From: a virus
Strand: one strand, 5' to 3'
IMG/VR virus record: IMGVR_UViG_3300007515_000034
Span: 1-26,494 of that record
DNA length: 26,494 nt
Made by a program: the position numbers and the translations under genes. Of the stretch, positions 1-7,758 are shown piece after piece. The first letter of the stretch is position 1, and the number at the start of each line of letters is the position of its first letter. The notes under the pieces are model-generated. The model searched no databases. It was not told the origin of the DNA and saw only the letters and a program-made list of their open reading frames with translations.

Positions 1-90
1 ACGCTCTAATAAACTACGATAAATAATGTTTGTAGGATTACCTTTGTACTTATTTGGATTCTTTGGTCTAAACTTTCCTTTATAAGACAT
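1..90 (-). CDS. gp4: Head completion nuclease-like protein, gp4 type (5' end only)
   Basis: The reverse strand reads 30 codons from an ATG at 90-88 to the window edge without a stop. The peptide starts MSYKGKFRPKNPNKYKG and continues NPTNIIYRS. From memory this matches the N-terminus of T4-type head completion protein gp4, an endonuclease-like protein that finishes DNA-filled heads before tail joining; marine T4-like phages typically have KxKPKNPxKYKGxPTxIxYRS here. Family members usually continue SSWE after YRS, whereas this copy has LLER. The catalytic part lies outside the window, so activity cannot be judged. It is divergent from the gene at 132. In T4, gene 4 lies directly beside gene 53, and here gp53 is two genes away, which supports the call. 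Only 30 residues are visible, so the assignment rests on one motif. Confidence 0.72.
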   Translation of the reverse strand, partial: MSYKGKFRPKNPNKYKGNPTNIIYRSLLER

Positions 91-95
91 AAATA
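88..95 (+). promoter_or_regulatory. Probable T4-type late promoter box CATAAATA
   Basis: CATAAATA differs from the T4 late consensus TATAAATA at the first base only, and the degenerate form NATAAATA has been described for marine T4-like phages (from memory). With usual late-promoter spacing, transcription would start near 101, giving a leader of about 31 nt before the ATG at 132. The following bases ACTATAA are the same as those after the exact box at 12779. The box overlaps the start codon of the leftward gp4-like gene. Confidence 0.6.
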
Positions 96-131
96 ACTAT
101 AATATATATTACAATTACAGGGTACCGTTTA

Positions 132-1409
132 ATGGGATTAATTAAAAAAATAAAGAATAAGGCTAAGGGTTTACAAACTTCAGTGCAAAAGGATCTAAAT
201 GCTATTGGAAAAAAACAATTCGGTGTAGGTGGAGGAACAGTCAATCAACAACTAAAAGATGCCTTTGATGATGTGATCAGTGGTGTTACAGGGACACGAA
301 CATCTAATATTCCTGAAATAAGTGCACAAGTTGTAGACGCTAAACAGAAAGCAAGAGAAAAAAGACAGGAAGCAGTTGCTGAACATGATAAAAAAGTAGC
401 TGAAGCAAGACCACCAACTAGTGTCCCATTAGTTTTTCCTGAAAGTTATTTTAATGAAAAGGGAACTAGTAAAGGGAAATTTCCCAATTCAATACATTTC
501 AGATCATTGCCTAGAAAGAAATTCGATGCATCAGAAGGTGGTATAGGAGAAGGTCGAGAGTCAGGTGGATCTGCATCAGATTTCCATGGAGATAGAGGAG
601 CATGGGGTTCAGTTGATCCAAGAGTAGAACCAACTTATGATATATTCTTATATCTTCCACATCAATTAGGAGATGCTGTTAAATTATCTTACAATAATGA
701 TAATGAAGCTGGTATTATGGAAAGCATGTTTGCTAAACTATTTTCATTTGGTGATACTGACGATGCAGTAAAAGAAAATGTTGGAGCTAACAATGTAGAT
801 TTCGCTGAGATGTTACAAGTAGTTAAAGATAAATTACCTGGAGGTCAAATTGTTCAACAAGCCACAGGAGCTCTAGTCAACCCTATGAAATTCCAGAATT
901 TTACAGGAGTTGAATTTAGAAGTTATTCATATAAGTTTACATTAAAACCTTCAAGTCCACAAGAGGCTTTAACAATTAAAAAAATAATAGCTGCATTTAA
1001 ACTTTCTTCATTACCAGGTGTAGCTGGAGAGAATGGTAGAATATGGACACAACCAAATGAATGGGCAATTAAGTTTAGAGGTCCTATTTCTAATTGGATT
1101 GATTTTCCATTAACAGTTGCATGTACAAGTGTTGAAGTTGATTACAGTGCTGGTGGTACTTATACTCTTATGGAAGGTGGTTCACCGGCCGCTATTGATT
1201 TAACAGTTAGTTTCTCTGAAACAACTCAATTAGCTAGACAGAAATATATGGCTCAAGTATCAGCTCTTACAGGAGCAAATAGAGATTGGGCGAAGGCAGA
1301 AAAAGGAACTCAAATAGTAGATCAAGAAATTCATCGCGACGAAGGAGTAACAGTTAATATGACTGATGCAGAATTAGCAGCTTATCAAGAAAAACAGGCT
1401 GGGGGTTAA
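132..1409 (+). CDS. gp48: Baseplate tail-tube cap/initiator protein, gp48/gp54 type
   Basis: This 425-aa protein probably sits at the junction of the tail tube and the baseplate hub, where gp48 and gp54 of T4 start tube polymerisation. The N-terminus (residues 1-40) is basic and Gly-rich. A charged, probably helical linker follows at about residues 60-95. The C-terminal half (about 165-395) has the tube-fold look of this family, including PTYDIFLYLPHQL, an FTGVEFRSYSYKFTLKP strand pair and a later WAIKFRGPI stretch. T4 gp48 and gp54 are somewhat shorter (roughly 320-365 aa). Its position just before gp53 matches marine T4-like phages. No clear Shine-Dalgarno precedes the ATG. The gene ends 2 nt before gp53, so translation is probably coupled. 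Whether it corresponds to gp48 or gp54 cannot be settled from sequence alone. Confidence 0.62.
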   Translation: MGLIKKIKNKAKGLQTSVQKDLNAIGKKQFGVGGGTVNQQLKDAFDDVISGVTGTRTSNIPEISAQVVDAKQKAREKRQEAVAEHDKKVAEARPPTSVPLVFPESYFNEKGTSKGKFPNSIHFRSLPRKKFDASEGGIGEGRESGGSASDFHGDRGAWGSVDPRVEPTYDIFLYLPHQLGDAVKLSYNNDNEAGIMESMFAKLFSFGDTDDAVKENVGANNVDFAEMLQVVKDKLPGGQIVQQATGALVNPMKFQNFTGVEFRSYSYKFTLKPSSPQEALTIKKIIAAFKLSSLPGVAGENGRIWTQPNEWAIKFRGPISNWIDFPLTVACTSVEVDYSAGGTYTLMEGGSPAAIDLTVSFSETTQLARQKYMAQVSALTGANRDWAKAEKGTQIVDQEIHRDEGVTVNMTDAELAAYQEKQAGG

Positions 1410-1411
1410 TC

Positions 1412-2152
1412 ATGGCAGAAGGATTTTTTAAACATATACCTAATATTGAATATGACTTTAAAAGTGATGGTAGACTTTTTAATGCTAAAGATTTATTTCG
1501 TAAAGTTTCTACTTGGAGTTATCTTCAAGAAGGAATTACAGGATATTCTTATTATAGAGTAACAGAAGGAGAAAGACCTGATGTTGTTGCAGCTAGATTA
1601 TATGGTGATTCAACTTTATACTGGACTTTCTTTTTAGTTAATGAGAATCTACAAGATTTTAATGATTGGCCAAAATCAAATTCACAATTTGTTAAATTCA
1701 TGGATAGAAAATATCCAGGTACTTGTTTAGTTGCTTCAAATTCTACTGATATAGTTTCTTATAATCATGACACAAATACTTCAAGTAAGTTCACATTAGG
1801 AGAAAAGGTTTCACAATCAACAGACATATATGGATTTGTAACAGATGTAAATCCTACACACAATAGAATTACATTAAATAGTGTCACCGGAATTTTTACT
1901 AATGGGGGTACTGCGACAGGAGCTGACTCAGGAAAGAGTTTTACAATATCTTCAGTTGTAGATGAAAAGGATGCAGCACATCATTATACAGATTCAAATA
2001 ATTTTAGGACAACAGTATCAACAAATAATACTGTAATTACAAATGAAAGACATGAAATGAATTTAAATGAAGATAAACATGAAATTAGATATATTCAACC
2101 AGCGTATATTGATAGAGTAGTCAAAGAATTTAGAGCATTAGTGAGAGATTAA
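1412..2152 (+). CDS. gp53: Baseplate wedge protein gp53
   Basis: A 246-aa wedge component, longer than T4 gp53 (about 196 aa). In T4, gp53 ties neighbouring wedges together around the hub. The core is seen at about residues 35-75 as GYSYYRVTEGERPDVVA and LYGDSTLYWTFFLVNE; the YG-x3-LYW pattern and LysM-like strand-helix layout are the family signature. The C-terminus (about 215-246, HEIRYIQP then a helix ending VKEFRALVRD) matches the usual gp53 ending. The extra length is an insert at about residues 126-183 that resembles a small beta-module also found in gp7, gp8 and the DUF4815 protein of this window. It lies 2 nt after the previous stop and 2 nt before the next start, so it is tightly embedded in the operon. 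Confidence 0.88.
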   Translation: MAEGFFKHIPNIEYDFKSDGRLFNAKDLFRKVSTWSYLQEGITGYSYYRVTEGERPDVVAARLYGDSTLYWTFFLVNENLQDFNDWPKSNSQFVKFMDRKYPGTCLVASNSTDIVSYNHDTNTSSKFTLGEKVSQSTDIYGFVTDVNPTHNRITLNSVTGIFTNGGTATGADSGKSFTISSVVDEKDAAHHYTDSNNFRTTVSTNNTVITNERHEMNLNEDKHEIRYIQPAYIDRVVKEFRALVRD

Positions 2153-2154
2153 TT

Positions 2155-3642
2155 ATGGCTATAGCTGATAGCTCAAAACCATTTAGTTATGATTTAGAAG
2201 TTTTAACACTTGTTAATAACGAAGGAGAAGGTTATGACCTTCGTAAAGTTTTTCTTGGAGTTAAAATACATGAATCAATTACATCAAATTTTTTATTAGG
2301 TGAATTAGCTATAGCTGATTCAACTGGTCTATTAGAGAATGCAAAAATATTTGGACAAGAAACTCTTAGAATAAGATTTAAAGCTCCCTTTGGATTAGAA
2401 GATGAAATACATGATGATGATGTAATTGACCAGGTTTTTCGTATCTATAAAGTAGGTCAAGTTCAAAGAGCTGGTCAGAATACTTATATATACAATTTAA
2501 AATTCTGTTCACCAGAACTTATTCAAGCAAAACGAATTAGAGTTAGTCAAGCCTTTAGGGGTTCAATGACTAATATTGCAGGTCAAATAGCAAGAGATCA
2601 TTTAGGAATAGCTATTGAAGATGGAGAGGGAGGTAAACTTGTTCCTTATTTTGAAGTTAGAGAAAAATCACAAGGAGATAACTTTCATGTAGTAGTTCCA
2701 AATTGGAGTGTTAATTATACTATTAACTGGTTAGCATCTCAAGCACAAGGAGTTGATTCGCAAAGTGGATTACAAGATTCCTTCTTTTTCTTTCAAACAG
2801 CTAATGGTGGATATAGATTACAATCATTAGCAAGTATGATGAAGATAGATTATTTAAATGGTGATCCATTTGTTTATACAACTGCCACTATAGCAGACAC
2901 AAAAACTATTCCTTGGGACAATGTAGAAGCTGGTAGAATGGGTATGGGTAGAAGAATACAAAATTATGAAATAGGCTCGACAGCCAATATGTTAGAAGGA
3001 ATAGTTAAAGGGTTGTTTGCTTCAAAACAAATAACTGTTGATAATACTTATCAGTATCTTTCTGAAAGAACATATAGTTACTTGGATAAATTTTATGGTG
3101 GAAAGGACATGGCCATGAATGATTATCCATTAGTCAGAACAACAGATGAAGTTATGCATATAGGAGAAGCAGCATCTGCAGAAGATACGAGTGATTTGGT
3201 CGCTGGTACTTATGCTGAATATAAAAATATAAGTAATTATGGAGATGCACATACAATTTTAGTAAGCGATAGACATTTTGTAAATGATATTGATAATAAA
3301 ATAAATCAAGCTAGTCATAATGCACATTTAGGTTCTGCACAATTAAGACAGGCTGTAACTCAATTATTAAAATATTATTCAATAAATTTATTATTACCTG
3401 TCAGAACTGATATAACTGTAGGTGCTTTAATTAATTTAGAAATAGATGCAGTGAGACCAGGTGAACAAAAAGAAAGTGAAGCTTATTTTCATGGTAAGGG
3501 TAAACATTTAATAACTGATATAATGTGGGAATTGACATTAGATGAATGTAGAGTTAATGTTAAATGTATTAAAGATTCTCTTATTAATGAAATTGAAACT
3601 ACTGTTACAACATTACCAGAACCAATACAAGAGGGATCATAA
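2155..3642 (+). CDS. gp27: Baseplate hub protein, gp27-like
   Basis: A 495-aa protein that probably forms the trimeric hub ring onto which spike and tube attach. The first 130 residues show the hub pattern: LRKVFLGVKIHESI, then LLGELAIADSTGLLE, then FRIYKVGQVQRAGQNTY, then FCSPELIQAKRIRVSQAF. These strands match the tube-like first domain of gp27/gpD hub proteins (established family architecture; the match here is by eye). Residues from about 340 to 490 include IDAVRPGEQKESE and a KGKHLITDI-type strand, usual for the last hub domain. T4 gp27 is about 391 aa, so this version is larger. The gene lies directly before the spike gene, as expected for physical partners; its stop TAA is immediately followed by the next ATG. 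Identification as the hub is firm in context, less so as a direct gp27 orthologue. Confidence 0.75.
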   Translation: MAIADSSKPFSYDLEVLTLVNNEGEGYDLRKVFLGVKIHESITSNFLLGELAIADSTGLLENAKIFGQETLRIRFKAPFGLEDEIHDDDVIDQVFRIYKVGQVQRAGQNTYIYNLKFCSPELIQAKRIRVSQAFRGSMTNIAGQIARDHLGIAIEDGEGGKLVPYFEVREKSQGDNFHVVVPNWSVNYTINWLASQAQGVDSQSGLQDSFFFFQTANGGYRLQSLASMMKIDYLNGDPFVYTTATIADTKTIPWDNVEAGRMGMGRRIQNYEIGSTANMLEGIVKGLFASKQITVDNTYQYLSERTYSYLDKFYGGKDMAMNDYPLVRTTDEVMHIGEAASAEDTSDLVAGTYAEYKNISNYGDAHTILVSDRHFVNDIDNKINQASHNAHLGSAQLRQAVTQLLKYYSINLLLPVRTDITVGALINLEIDAVRPGEQKESEAYFHGKGKHLITDIMWELTLDECRVNVKCIKDSLINEIETTVTTLPEPIQEGS

Positions 3643-4908
3643 ATGTATCAGGGTAGAGATGGATTTTATTGGTTTACAGGTATTGTAGAAGATAGAAATG
3701 ATCCATTGTTTTTAAATCGAGTTCGTGTTAGAATATTCGGTAATCATACATGGGATAAACAAAAAATAGCAACACCAGATTTACCTTGGTGTGAAGTTAT
3801 GATGCCAGTAACATCTCCGTCATTATCAGGTCTTGGTAATACAACACATGGTCTTGTGGAAGGTTCTTTTATAATTGGTTTTTATAGAGATGCTACAGAA
3901 CAACAAGATCCTATAATTATGGGGTCTGTTATCGGAGCTCCAGGAAAGCTTTCAAGAGTAGATGAAACAATAGATAACAATGGAACAAAAAGTTATACAA
4001 AAGTAGATAGAAAAACAACAGAAGGATTTAATGATCCACGATTAGATTCTGAATCTTCTTATGAAGGAACTCCAGATGGAAAAAATCCAGATCATATTCA
4101 AAGAAACTATGGATTAACATTAGCATTAGACAAGTCTCCAAGACGAGATGGAGAAACTAAAGGAGTTTTATATCCGAAAGAAATTTATTATGACGCATCA
4201 TCAGTTAATCTATTGGCTAGAGCTACCGATCATGAATCAGAAAATAATACTCCTGTTAAAGATGCATATCCTGTTCTCACTTTAGAAACTCAAGAGGGAC
4301 CTGGATTAGAAAATTTAGAAGTAGCTAAAACAGAAGGTGAAAACAATACAGCATTAAGAGATGATACTACATATTTAAAACCAAAATATCCATTCAATCA
4401 TGTTCATGAAACAGAATCAGGACACTTAATAGAGATAGATGATACACCAGATTATGAAAGAATACATCTTTATCATAGAAAAGGAACAAGATTTGAAATA
4501 GATAAAGACGGAAATTATGTAGAGAAAATTGTAAAAGATAAATATTCTGTTGTTGCTGGAAATGATTTTGTAACTATAACAGGAGATGTGGTTGTTAATA
4601 TAACAGGTAATGCATATATGAATGTTACAGGAAATAGTACAAGTACTGTTGGTGGTAATCTAAAGGCTGATATTACAGGTACAAGTGATGTAACTTCTGA
4701 AGGTAAAATAACAATTACAGGTAAAGACACAACGGAGATTATTTCAGATACAACAATTACAGGTAAACTTCATGTCACCGATGCACAAACAAATGATTCT
4801 ACTATCACAGCTGAAGGAGAGGTTACTGGGAATGAAGTTAAACTTTCTAAACATACTCATACAATTAGTTCAGGTTCATCAGCTGGAAAGACAAAGAAAC
4901 CTGATTAA
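3643..4908 (+). CDS. gp5: Baseplate central spike, gp5-like, without lysozyme domain
   Basis: A 421-aa spike protein expected to trimerise below the hub and pierce the outer membrane. Residues about 6-103 form the N-terminal OB domain (FYWFTGIVEDRNDPL, VRVRIFG, LPWCEVMMP, GSFIIGFYRD, DPIIMGSVIG), the standard start of T4 gp5 and P2 gpV/VgrG-type spikes. A variable linker follows (about 105-290) with no recognisable T4 lysozyme domain. Residues about 296-400 are a Val/Ile/Thr/Gly repeat (VTITGDVVVNITGNAYMNVTG and on) typical of a triple-stranded beta-helix. Near the end is His404-Thr405-His406, which resembles the HxH motif that binds iron at the apex of P2-type spikes. An AGAGGGA Shine-Dalgarno lies about 9 nt upstream of the ATG, which directly follows the hub stop codon. 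Confidence 0.85.
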   Translation: MYQGRDGFYWFTGIVEDRNDPLFLNRVRVRIFGNHTWDKQKIATPDLPWCEVMMPVTSPSLSGLGNTTHGLVEGSFIIGFYRDATEQQDPIIMGSVIGAPGKLSRVDETIDNNGTKSYTKVDRKTTEGFNDPRLDSESSYEGTPDGKNPDHIQRNYGLTLALDKSPRRDGETKGVLYPKEIYYDASSVNLLARATDHESENNTPVKDAYPVLTLETQEGPGLENLEVAKTEGENNTALRDDTTYLKPKYPFNHVHETESGHLIEIDDTPDYERIHLYHRKGTRFEIDKDGNYVEKIVKDKYSVVAGNDFVTITGDVVVNITGNAYMNVTGNSTSTVGGNLKADITGTSDVTSEGKITITGKDTTEIISDTTITGKLHVTDAQTNDSTITAEGEVTGNEVKLSKHTHTISSGSSAGKTKKPD

Positions 4909-4912
4909 ATGA

Positions 4913-4920
4913 TATAAATA
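4913..4920 (+). promoter_or_regulatory. T4-type late promoter box TATAAATA
   Basis: An exact match to the T4 late promoter consensus, placed in the 17-nt gap between the spike and gp25. With T4 spacing (box at about -13 to -6) the first transcribed base would be 4926, the A of the gp25 ATG. The resulting gp25 message would be leaderless or nearly so. It would start a second unit covering gp25 and gp6. Confidence 0.65.
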
Positions 4921-4925
4921 GTAAT

Positions 4926-5339
4926 ATGGCTCAGTTTAATAGTAAAAATAAAGCATCAAGGGTGGCACGAAGGTGGTTCACAGATATTGATATTAATATG
5001 AAAAATCATCCTATAACAGGAGATGTGGTTTTAAAATATGATTTAAACTCAATTAAAAGAGCAGTAAGAAATTTAATATTAACTAGTCATTATGAAAGAC
5101 CTTTTAAACCAGGTCTTGGTGTTAATCTTAGGGGAATGTTGTTTGAATTAAACAATACAGATTTGTTAGTATTGGAGGACGAAATTAAAGAACTATTAAA
5201 TACTTTTGAGCCAAGAGCAACATTTACAAATGTAATGACTACTAGTGATGGTAATGAATTAGATGTTACAGTTATGTTTAGTGTTGGTAATAGTCCTGAA
5301 CCACATTCATTAGACCTAATATTAGAGAGAGTAAGATAA
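4926..5339 (+). CDS. gp25: Baseplate wedge protein gp25
   Basis: A 137-aa protein of the GPW/gp25 family, close to the usual length (T4 about 132 aa). It connects wedge proteins to the sheath and helps begin sheath assembly. The family pattern is clear: an FTDIDINM start, SIKRAVRNLIL, RPFKPGLGVNLRGMLFE at about residues 58-75, and the hallmark EPR motif within TFEPRATF at about 95-102, followed by a beta-strand ending in SLDLILERV. An exact TATAAATA box ends 6 nt upstream and there is no visible Shine-Dalgarno, so initiation may depend on a leaderless transcript or on read-through from the spike gene. The stop codon overlaps the gp6 start (TAATG), which points to translational coupling. Confidence 0.93.
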   Translation: MAQFNSKNKASRVARRWFTDIDINMKNHPITGDVVLKYDLNSIKRAVRNLILTSHYERPFKPGLGVNLRGMLFELNNTDLLVLEDEIKELLNTFEPRATFTNVMTTSDGNELDVTVMFSVGNSPEPHSLDLILERVR

Positions 5340-7204
5340 TGGCAGTAAAAAGTTCAAACATTAATATAACAGATTTAGATTTTGATCAAGTTGAAACAAG
5401 TTTAAAAGAATATTTAAAAGGACAAACAGTTCTTAAAGATTATGATTTTGAAGGTTCTAACTTATCTATACTTGTAGATTTGTTAGCCTATTCGGCACAC
5501 ACTTCAGCTTTCAATGCAAACATGGTTGCATCTGAAATGTTTTTAGACACAGCACAGATTAGAAAGAATGTAGTGTCAAGAGCAAAAGAATTAGGATATA
5601 CTCCTTCTTCACGAACAGCAGCTAAAGCTACTTTTAATTTAACAGTTAATAGTCCAACAATAGGTGGAGCAACACCAAGCAATCTAACAATTCTTAGAGG
5701 ACATGAATTCACAACAATTTATGATGGAACATCTTATACATTCATTTGCTTAGATGATAAAACAATTACACCAACTGAAGGTGCGTTTAGATTTGATGAT
5801 TTATCTATATATCAAGGTAAATTAGCAACTGATGTTTATAGATATAGTAGCCAGATTGCTAATCAAAGATTTCCAATATTAAATACTAATGTAGATACTT
5901 CAACAATTAAAATAAACATTACTTCAAACAATGTAGTAACATCTTGGTCAAGGGCTGGTGATTTAACTGATGTTACATCAACTTCAACTGTATTTTATTT
6001 ACAAGAAAATGATGATGGTTTATTTGAAGTTTATTTTGGAGATGGTGTAATTGGTAAAGAGCCTATAGATAGTGATCAAATTACTATTTCTTATTTGGTA
6101 ACTGACAATGCTCATGCTAACGGAGCTAAAGTTTTTTCAATGGCTACATCTATTAATGGAAATTCAGATGTAACATTTACAAATACAACTAGTGCTTCAG
6201 GTGGTAAAGATATAGAGACTCTAGATCAGATTAAATTCTCAGCAAGTAAATTCTATACTTCACAAAATAGATTAGTAACAGTAGCTGATTATAAAGCAAA
6301 ATTACAAGACTTATATCCCGGTGCTGATTCAATAGCTGTATGGGGTGGAGAAGATGCTGATCCTATACAATATGGTAAAGTATTTTGTTCTATTAAACCT
6401 TCTCAATATTCAAACAATTTAACAACAGCTGAAAAGACACAATTAAAAAATGATTTAAGTAAATTAAGTATTCTAACAGTAAGACCAGAAGTTATTGATT
6501 CAGAAATACTACAAGTACTAATTTCAAGTAACTTTAAGTACGACCCAACAAAAACATCTCTTACTAGGTCAGCATTAGAAACTTTAGTAAGAACAGCAAT
6601 TATCGCTTACGACAATGACGAACTTTCTGGTTTCGATACATTGTTCAGACATTCGCCTTTATCTAGTAAGATAGATGCTGCAGAGACTTCTATTCTTTCT
6701 AATATCACAACAATTAAATTAAGAAAGAACCACAGCTGTACAGTAGATGGAACGGCAGATACTATGGCTTTAGATTTTGGTAATGCGATATATAATCCAC
6801 ATGCACAACACAATAAAGCTTCTGGTGGGGTATTAACGACAACAGGTTTTTATATTTCAGGAGATGTATCAACACAATACTTTTTTGATGATGATGGAGA
6901 TGGTAATGTAAGACGATATTATATTTCCGGTGGAACAAGAGTATATTCTGATACTACAGCTGGAACAATAACATATTCAAACGGTAAGGTGTCTATAAAC
7001 ACATTGACTTTAGGTTCGACATCTAATACCGATAATTCAATAGATTTCACAGTTATTCCAAACTCAAATGATGTCATTTCAGTTAGGAATCAACTGTTGG
7101 ATATCACTGCAGCGGAGATTTCTGTTACGGGTGTAGCAGATACAGTTGCTAGTGGTGAAACGAGTGCTGGAGTAGGTTATACAACCTCATCTAGTTACTC
7201 CTAA
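5339..7204 (+). CDS. gp6: Baseplate wedge protein gp6
   Basis: A 621-aa protein (T4 gp6 about 660 aa) of the baseplate J/gp6 family, which forms the inner ring of the baseplate wedges. The N-terminal 110 residues are diagnostic: LKEYLKGQTVLKDYDFEGS, LLAYSAHTSAFNANMVASE, then FLDTAQIRKNVVSRAKELGY. The central part (about 225-330) carries YFGDGVIGKEP and VADYKAKLQDLYPGADS, both usual for gp6/gpJ proteins. The C-terminal third has an extra beta-rich part with an acidic loop Asp517-Asp-Asp-Gly-Asp-Gly-Asn523 that could bind calcium. It overlaps gp25 by one base and is followed by an 81-nt gap with two hairpins, the second a likely terminator, so it probably closes the gp25-gp6 unit. Confidence 0.93.
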   Translation: MAVKSSNINITDLDFDQVETSLKEYLKGQTVLKDYDFEGSNLSILVDLLAYSAHTSAFNANMVASEMFLDTAQIRKNVVSRAKELGYTPSSRTAAKATFNLTVNSPTIGGATPSNLTILRGHEFTTIYDGTSYTFICLDDKTITPTEGAFRFDDLSIYQGKLATDVYRYSSQIANQRFPILNTNVDTSTIKINITSNNVVTSWSRAGDLTDVTSTSTVFYLQENDDGLFEVYFGDGVIGKEPIDSDQITISYLVTDNAHANGAKVFSMATSINGNSDVTFTNTTSASGGKDIETLDQIKFSASKFYTSQNRLVTVADYKAKLQDLYPGADSIAVWGGEDADPIQYGKVFCSIKPSQYSNNLTTAEKTQLKNDLSKLSILTVRPEVIDSEILQVLISSNFKYDPTKTSLTRSALETLVRTAIIAYDNDELSGFDTLFRHSPLSSKIDAAETSILSNITTIKLRKNHSCTVDGTADTMALDFGNAIYNPHAQHNKASGGVLTTTGFYISGDVSTQYFFDDDGDGNVRRYYISGGTRVYSDTTAGTITYSNGKVSINTLTLGSTSNTDNSIDFTVIPNSNDVISVRNQLLDITAAEISVTGVADTVASGETSAGVGYTTSSSYS

Positions 7205-7211
7205 ATAATGA

Positions 7212-7229
7212 TCCATGTATATGCATGGA
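7212..7229 (+). other. Hairpin after gp6
   Basis: TCCATG (7212-7217) pairs perfectly with CATGGA (7224-7229) around a 6-nt loop, giving a 6-bp stem 8 nt after the gp6 stop codon. No T-run follows, so it is not a terminator by itself. It may protect the gp6 mRNA end or assist the next hairpin. The region is nearly palindromic, so a protein-binding site is an alternative. Confidence 0.4.
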
Positions 7230-7237
7230 GTAGAATT

Positions 7238-7256
7238 CCCTCATGGTGAGGGTTTT
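7238..7256 (+). terminator. Rho-independent terminator after gp6
   Basis: CCCTCA (7238-7243), loop TGG and TGAGGG (7247-7252) form a 6-bp stem with five G-C or C-G pairs, directly followed by TTTT. This has the stem plus T-run layout of an intrinsic terminator, though the T-run is short and termination may be partial. It separates gp25-gp6 from the gene at 7286. Confidence 0.65.
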
Positions 7257-7285
7257 AACAATGCTAATTTAAGAGGAAACTAAAA

Positions 7286-7747
7286 ATGGCAGATAAAAAA
7301 ATAACCGCGCTTACGGATTTAAGCACAGGGATTGCAGGCGAAGATTTATTGCATGTGATTGATGATCCTTCAGGTACTCCGGTAAACAAAAAGGTTTCAG
7401 TCGCGAATGTATTAAACTACATTCCTACATTCCTAGCCTTTGCACAGGCAGAACAATCATTAACTGGTGCAGGTGCAGCTAATGTTACATCAGCAGTTAC
7501 AGCATTTACTACAAATACTGATAACTCTGGTAACAACGCTGTTACATTGGCTAACGGAACTACAGGTCAAGTTAAGATTCTTTACACTAAAGTAGAATCT
7601 TCTTCTGGACAAACTACTGTAGTTACACCAGCAAACTTTGGTAACGGAACTACTATTACTTTTGATGCAGTTGGCGATTCAGCTATCTTGTATTTCAATG
7701 GTAGTAATTGGATGTTAGTAGGTAACTACGGAGTTGCAATAGCGTAA
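7286..7747 (+). CDS. Small fibre-like structural protein between gp6 and gp7
   Basis: A 153-aa protein of unproven function. The start [15 protein letters not shown] followed by [12 protein letters not shown] resembles the KITxLT...DxLxxVxD attachment segment found at the N-terminus of many marine phage fibre and virion proteins. The rest is Thr/Asn/Gly/Val-rich with alternating beta-strands and ends in an [13 protein letters not shown] strand, like fibre-head or decoration proteins. No signal peptide or membrane segment is visible. It has a good Shine-Dalgarno (AAGAGGAAAC about 10 nt upstream) and lies after a terminator, so it may be expressed separately from gp6. Its first 130 nt contain clearly more CG dinucleotides than most of the window. 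It has no counterpart between genes 6 and 7 in T4. A baseplate decoration or short fibre is the most likely role. Confidence 0.6.
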   Translation: MADKKITALTDLSTGIAGEDLLHVIDDPSGTPVNKKVSVANVLNYIPTFLAFAQAEQSLTGAGAANVTSAVTAFTTNTDNSGNNAVTLANGTTGQVKILYTKVESSSGQTTVVTPANFGNGTTITFDAVGDSAILYFNGSNWMLVGNYGVAIA

Positions 7748-7758
7748 CTAATTAAATC

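Noticed and set aside
18-25. GATAAATA, a possible late box near the left edge
   Set aside because: It lies inside the leftward gp4-like coding sequence. The CATAAATA box at 88 is closer to, and better spaced for, the rightward gene at 132.
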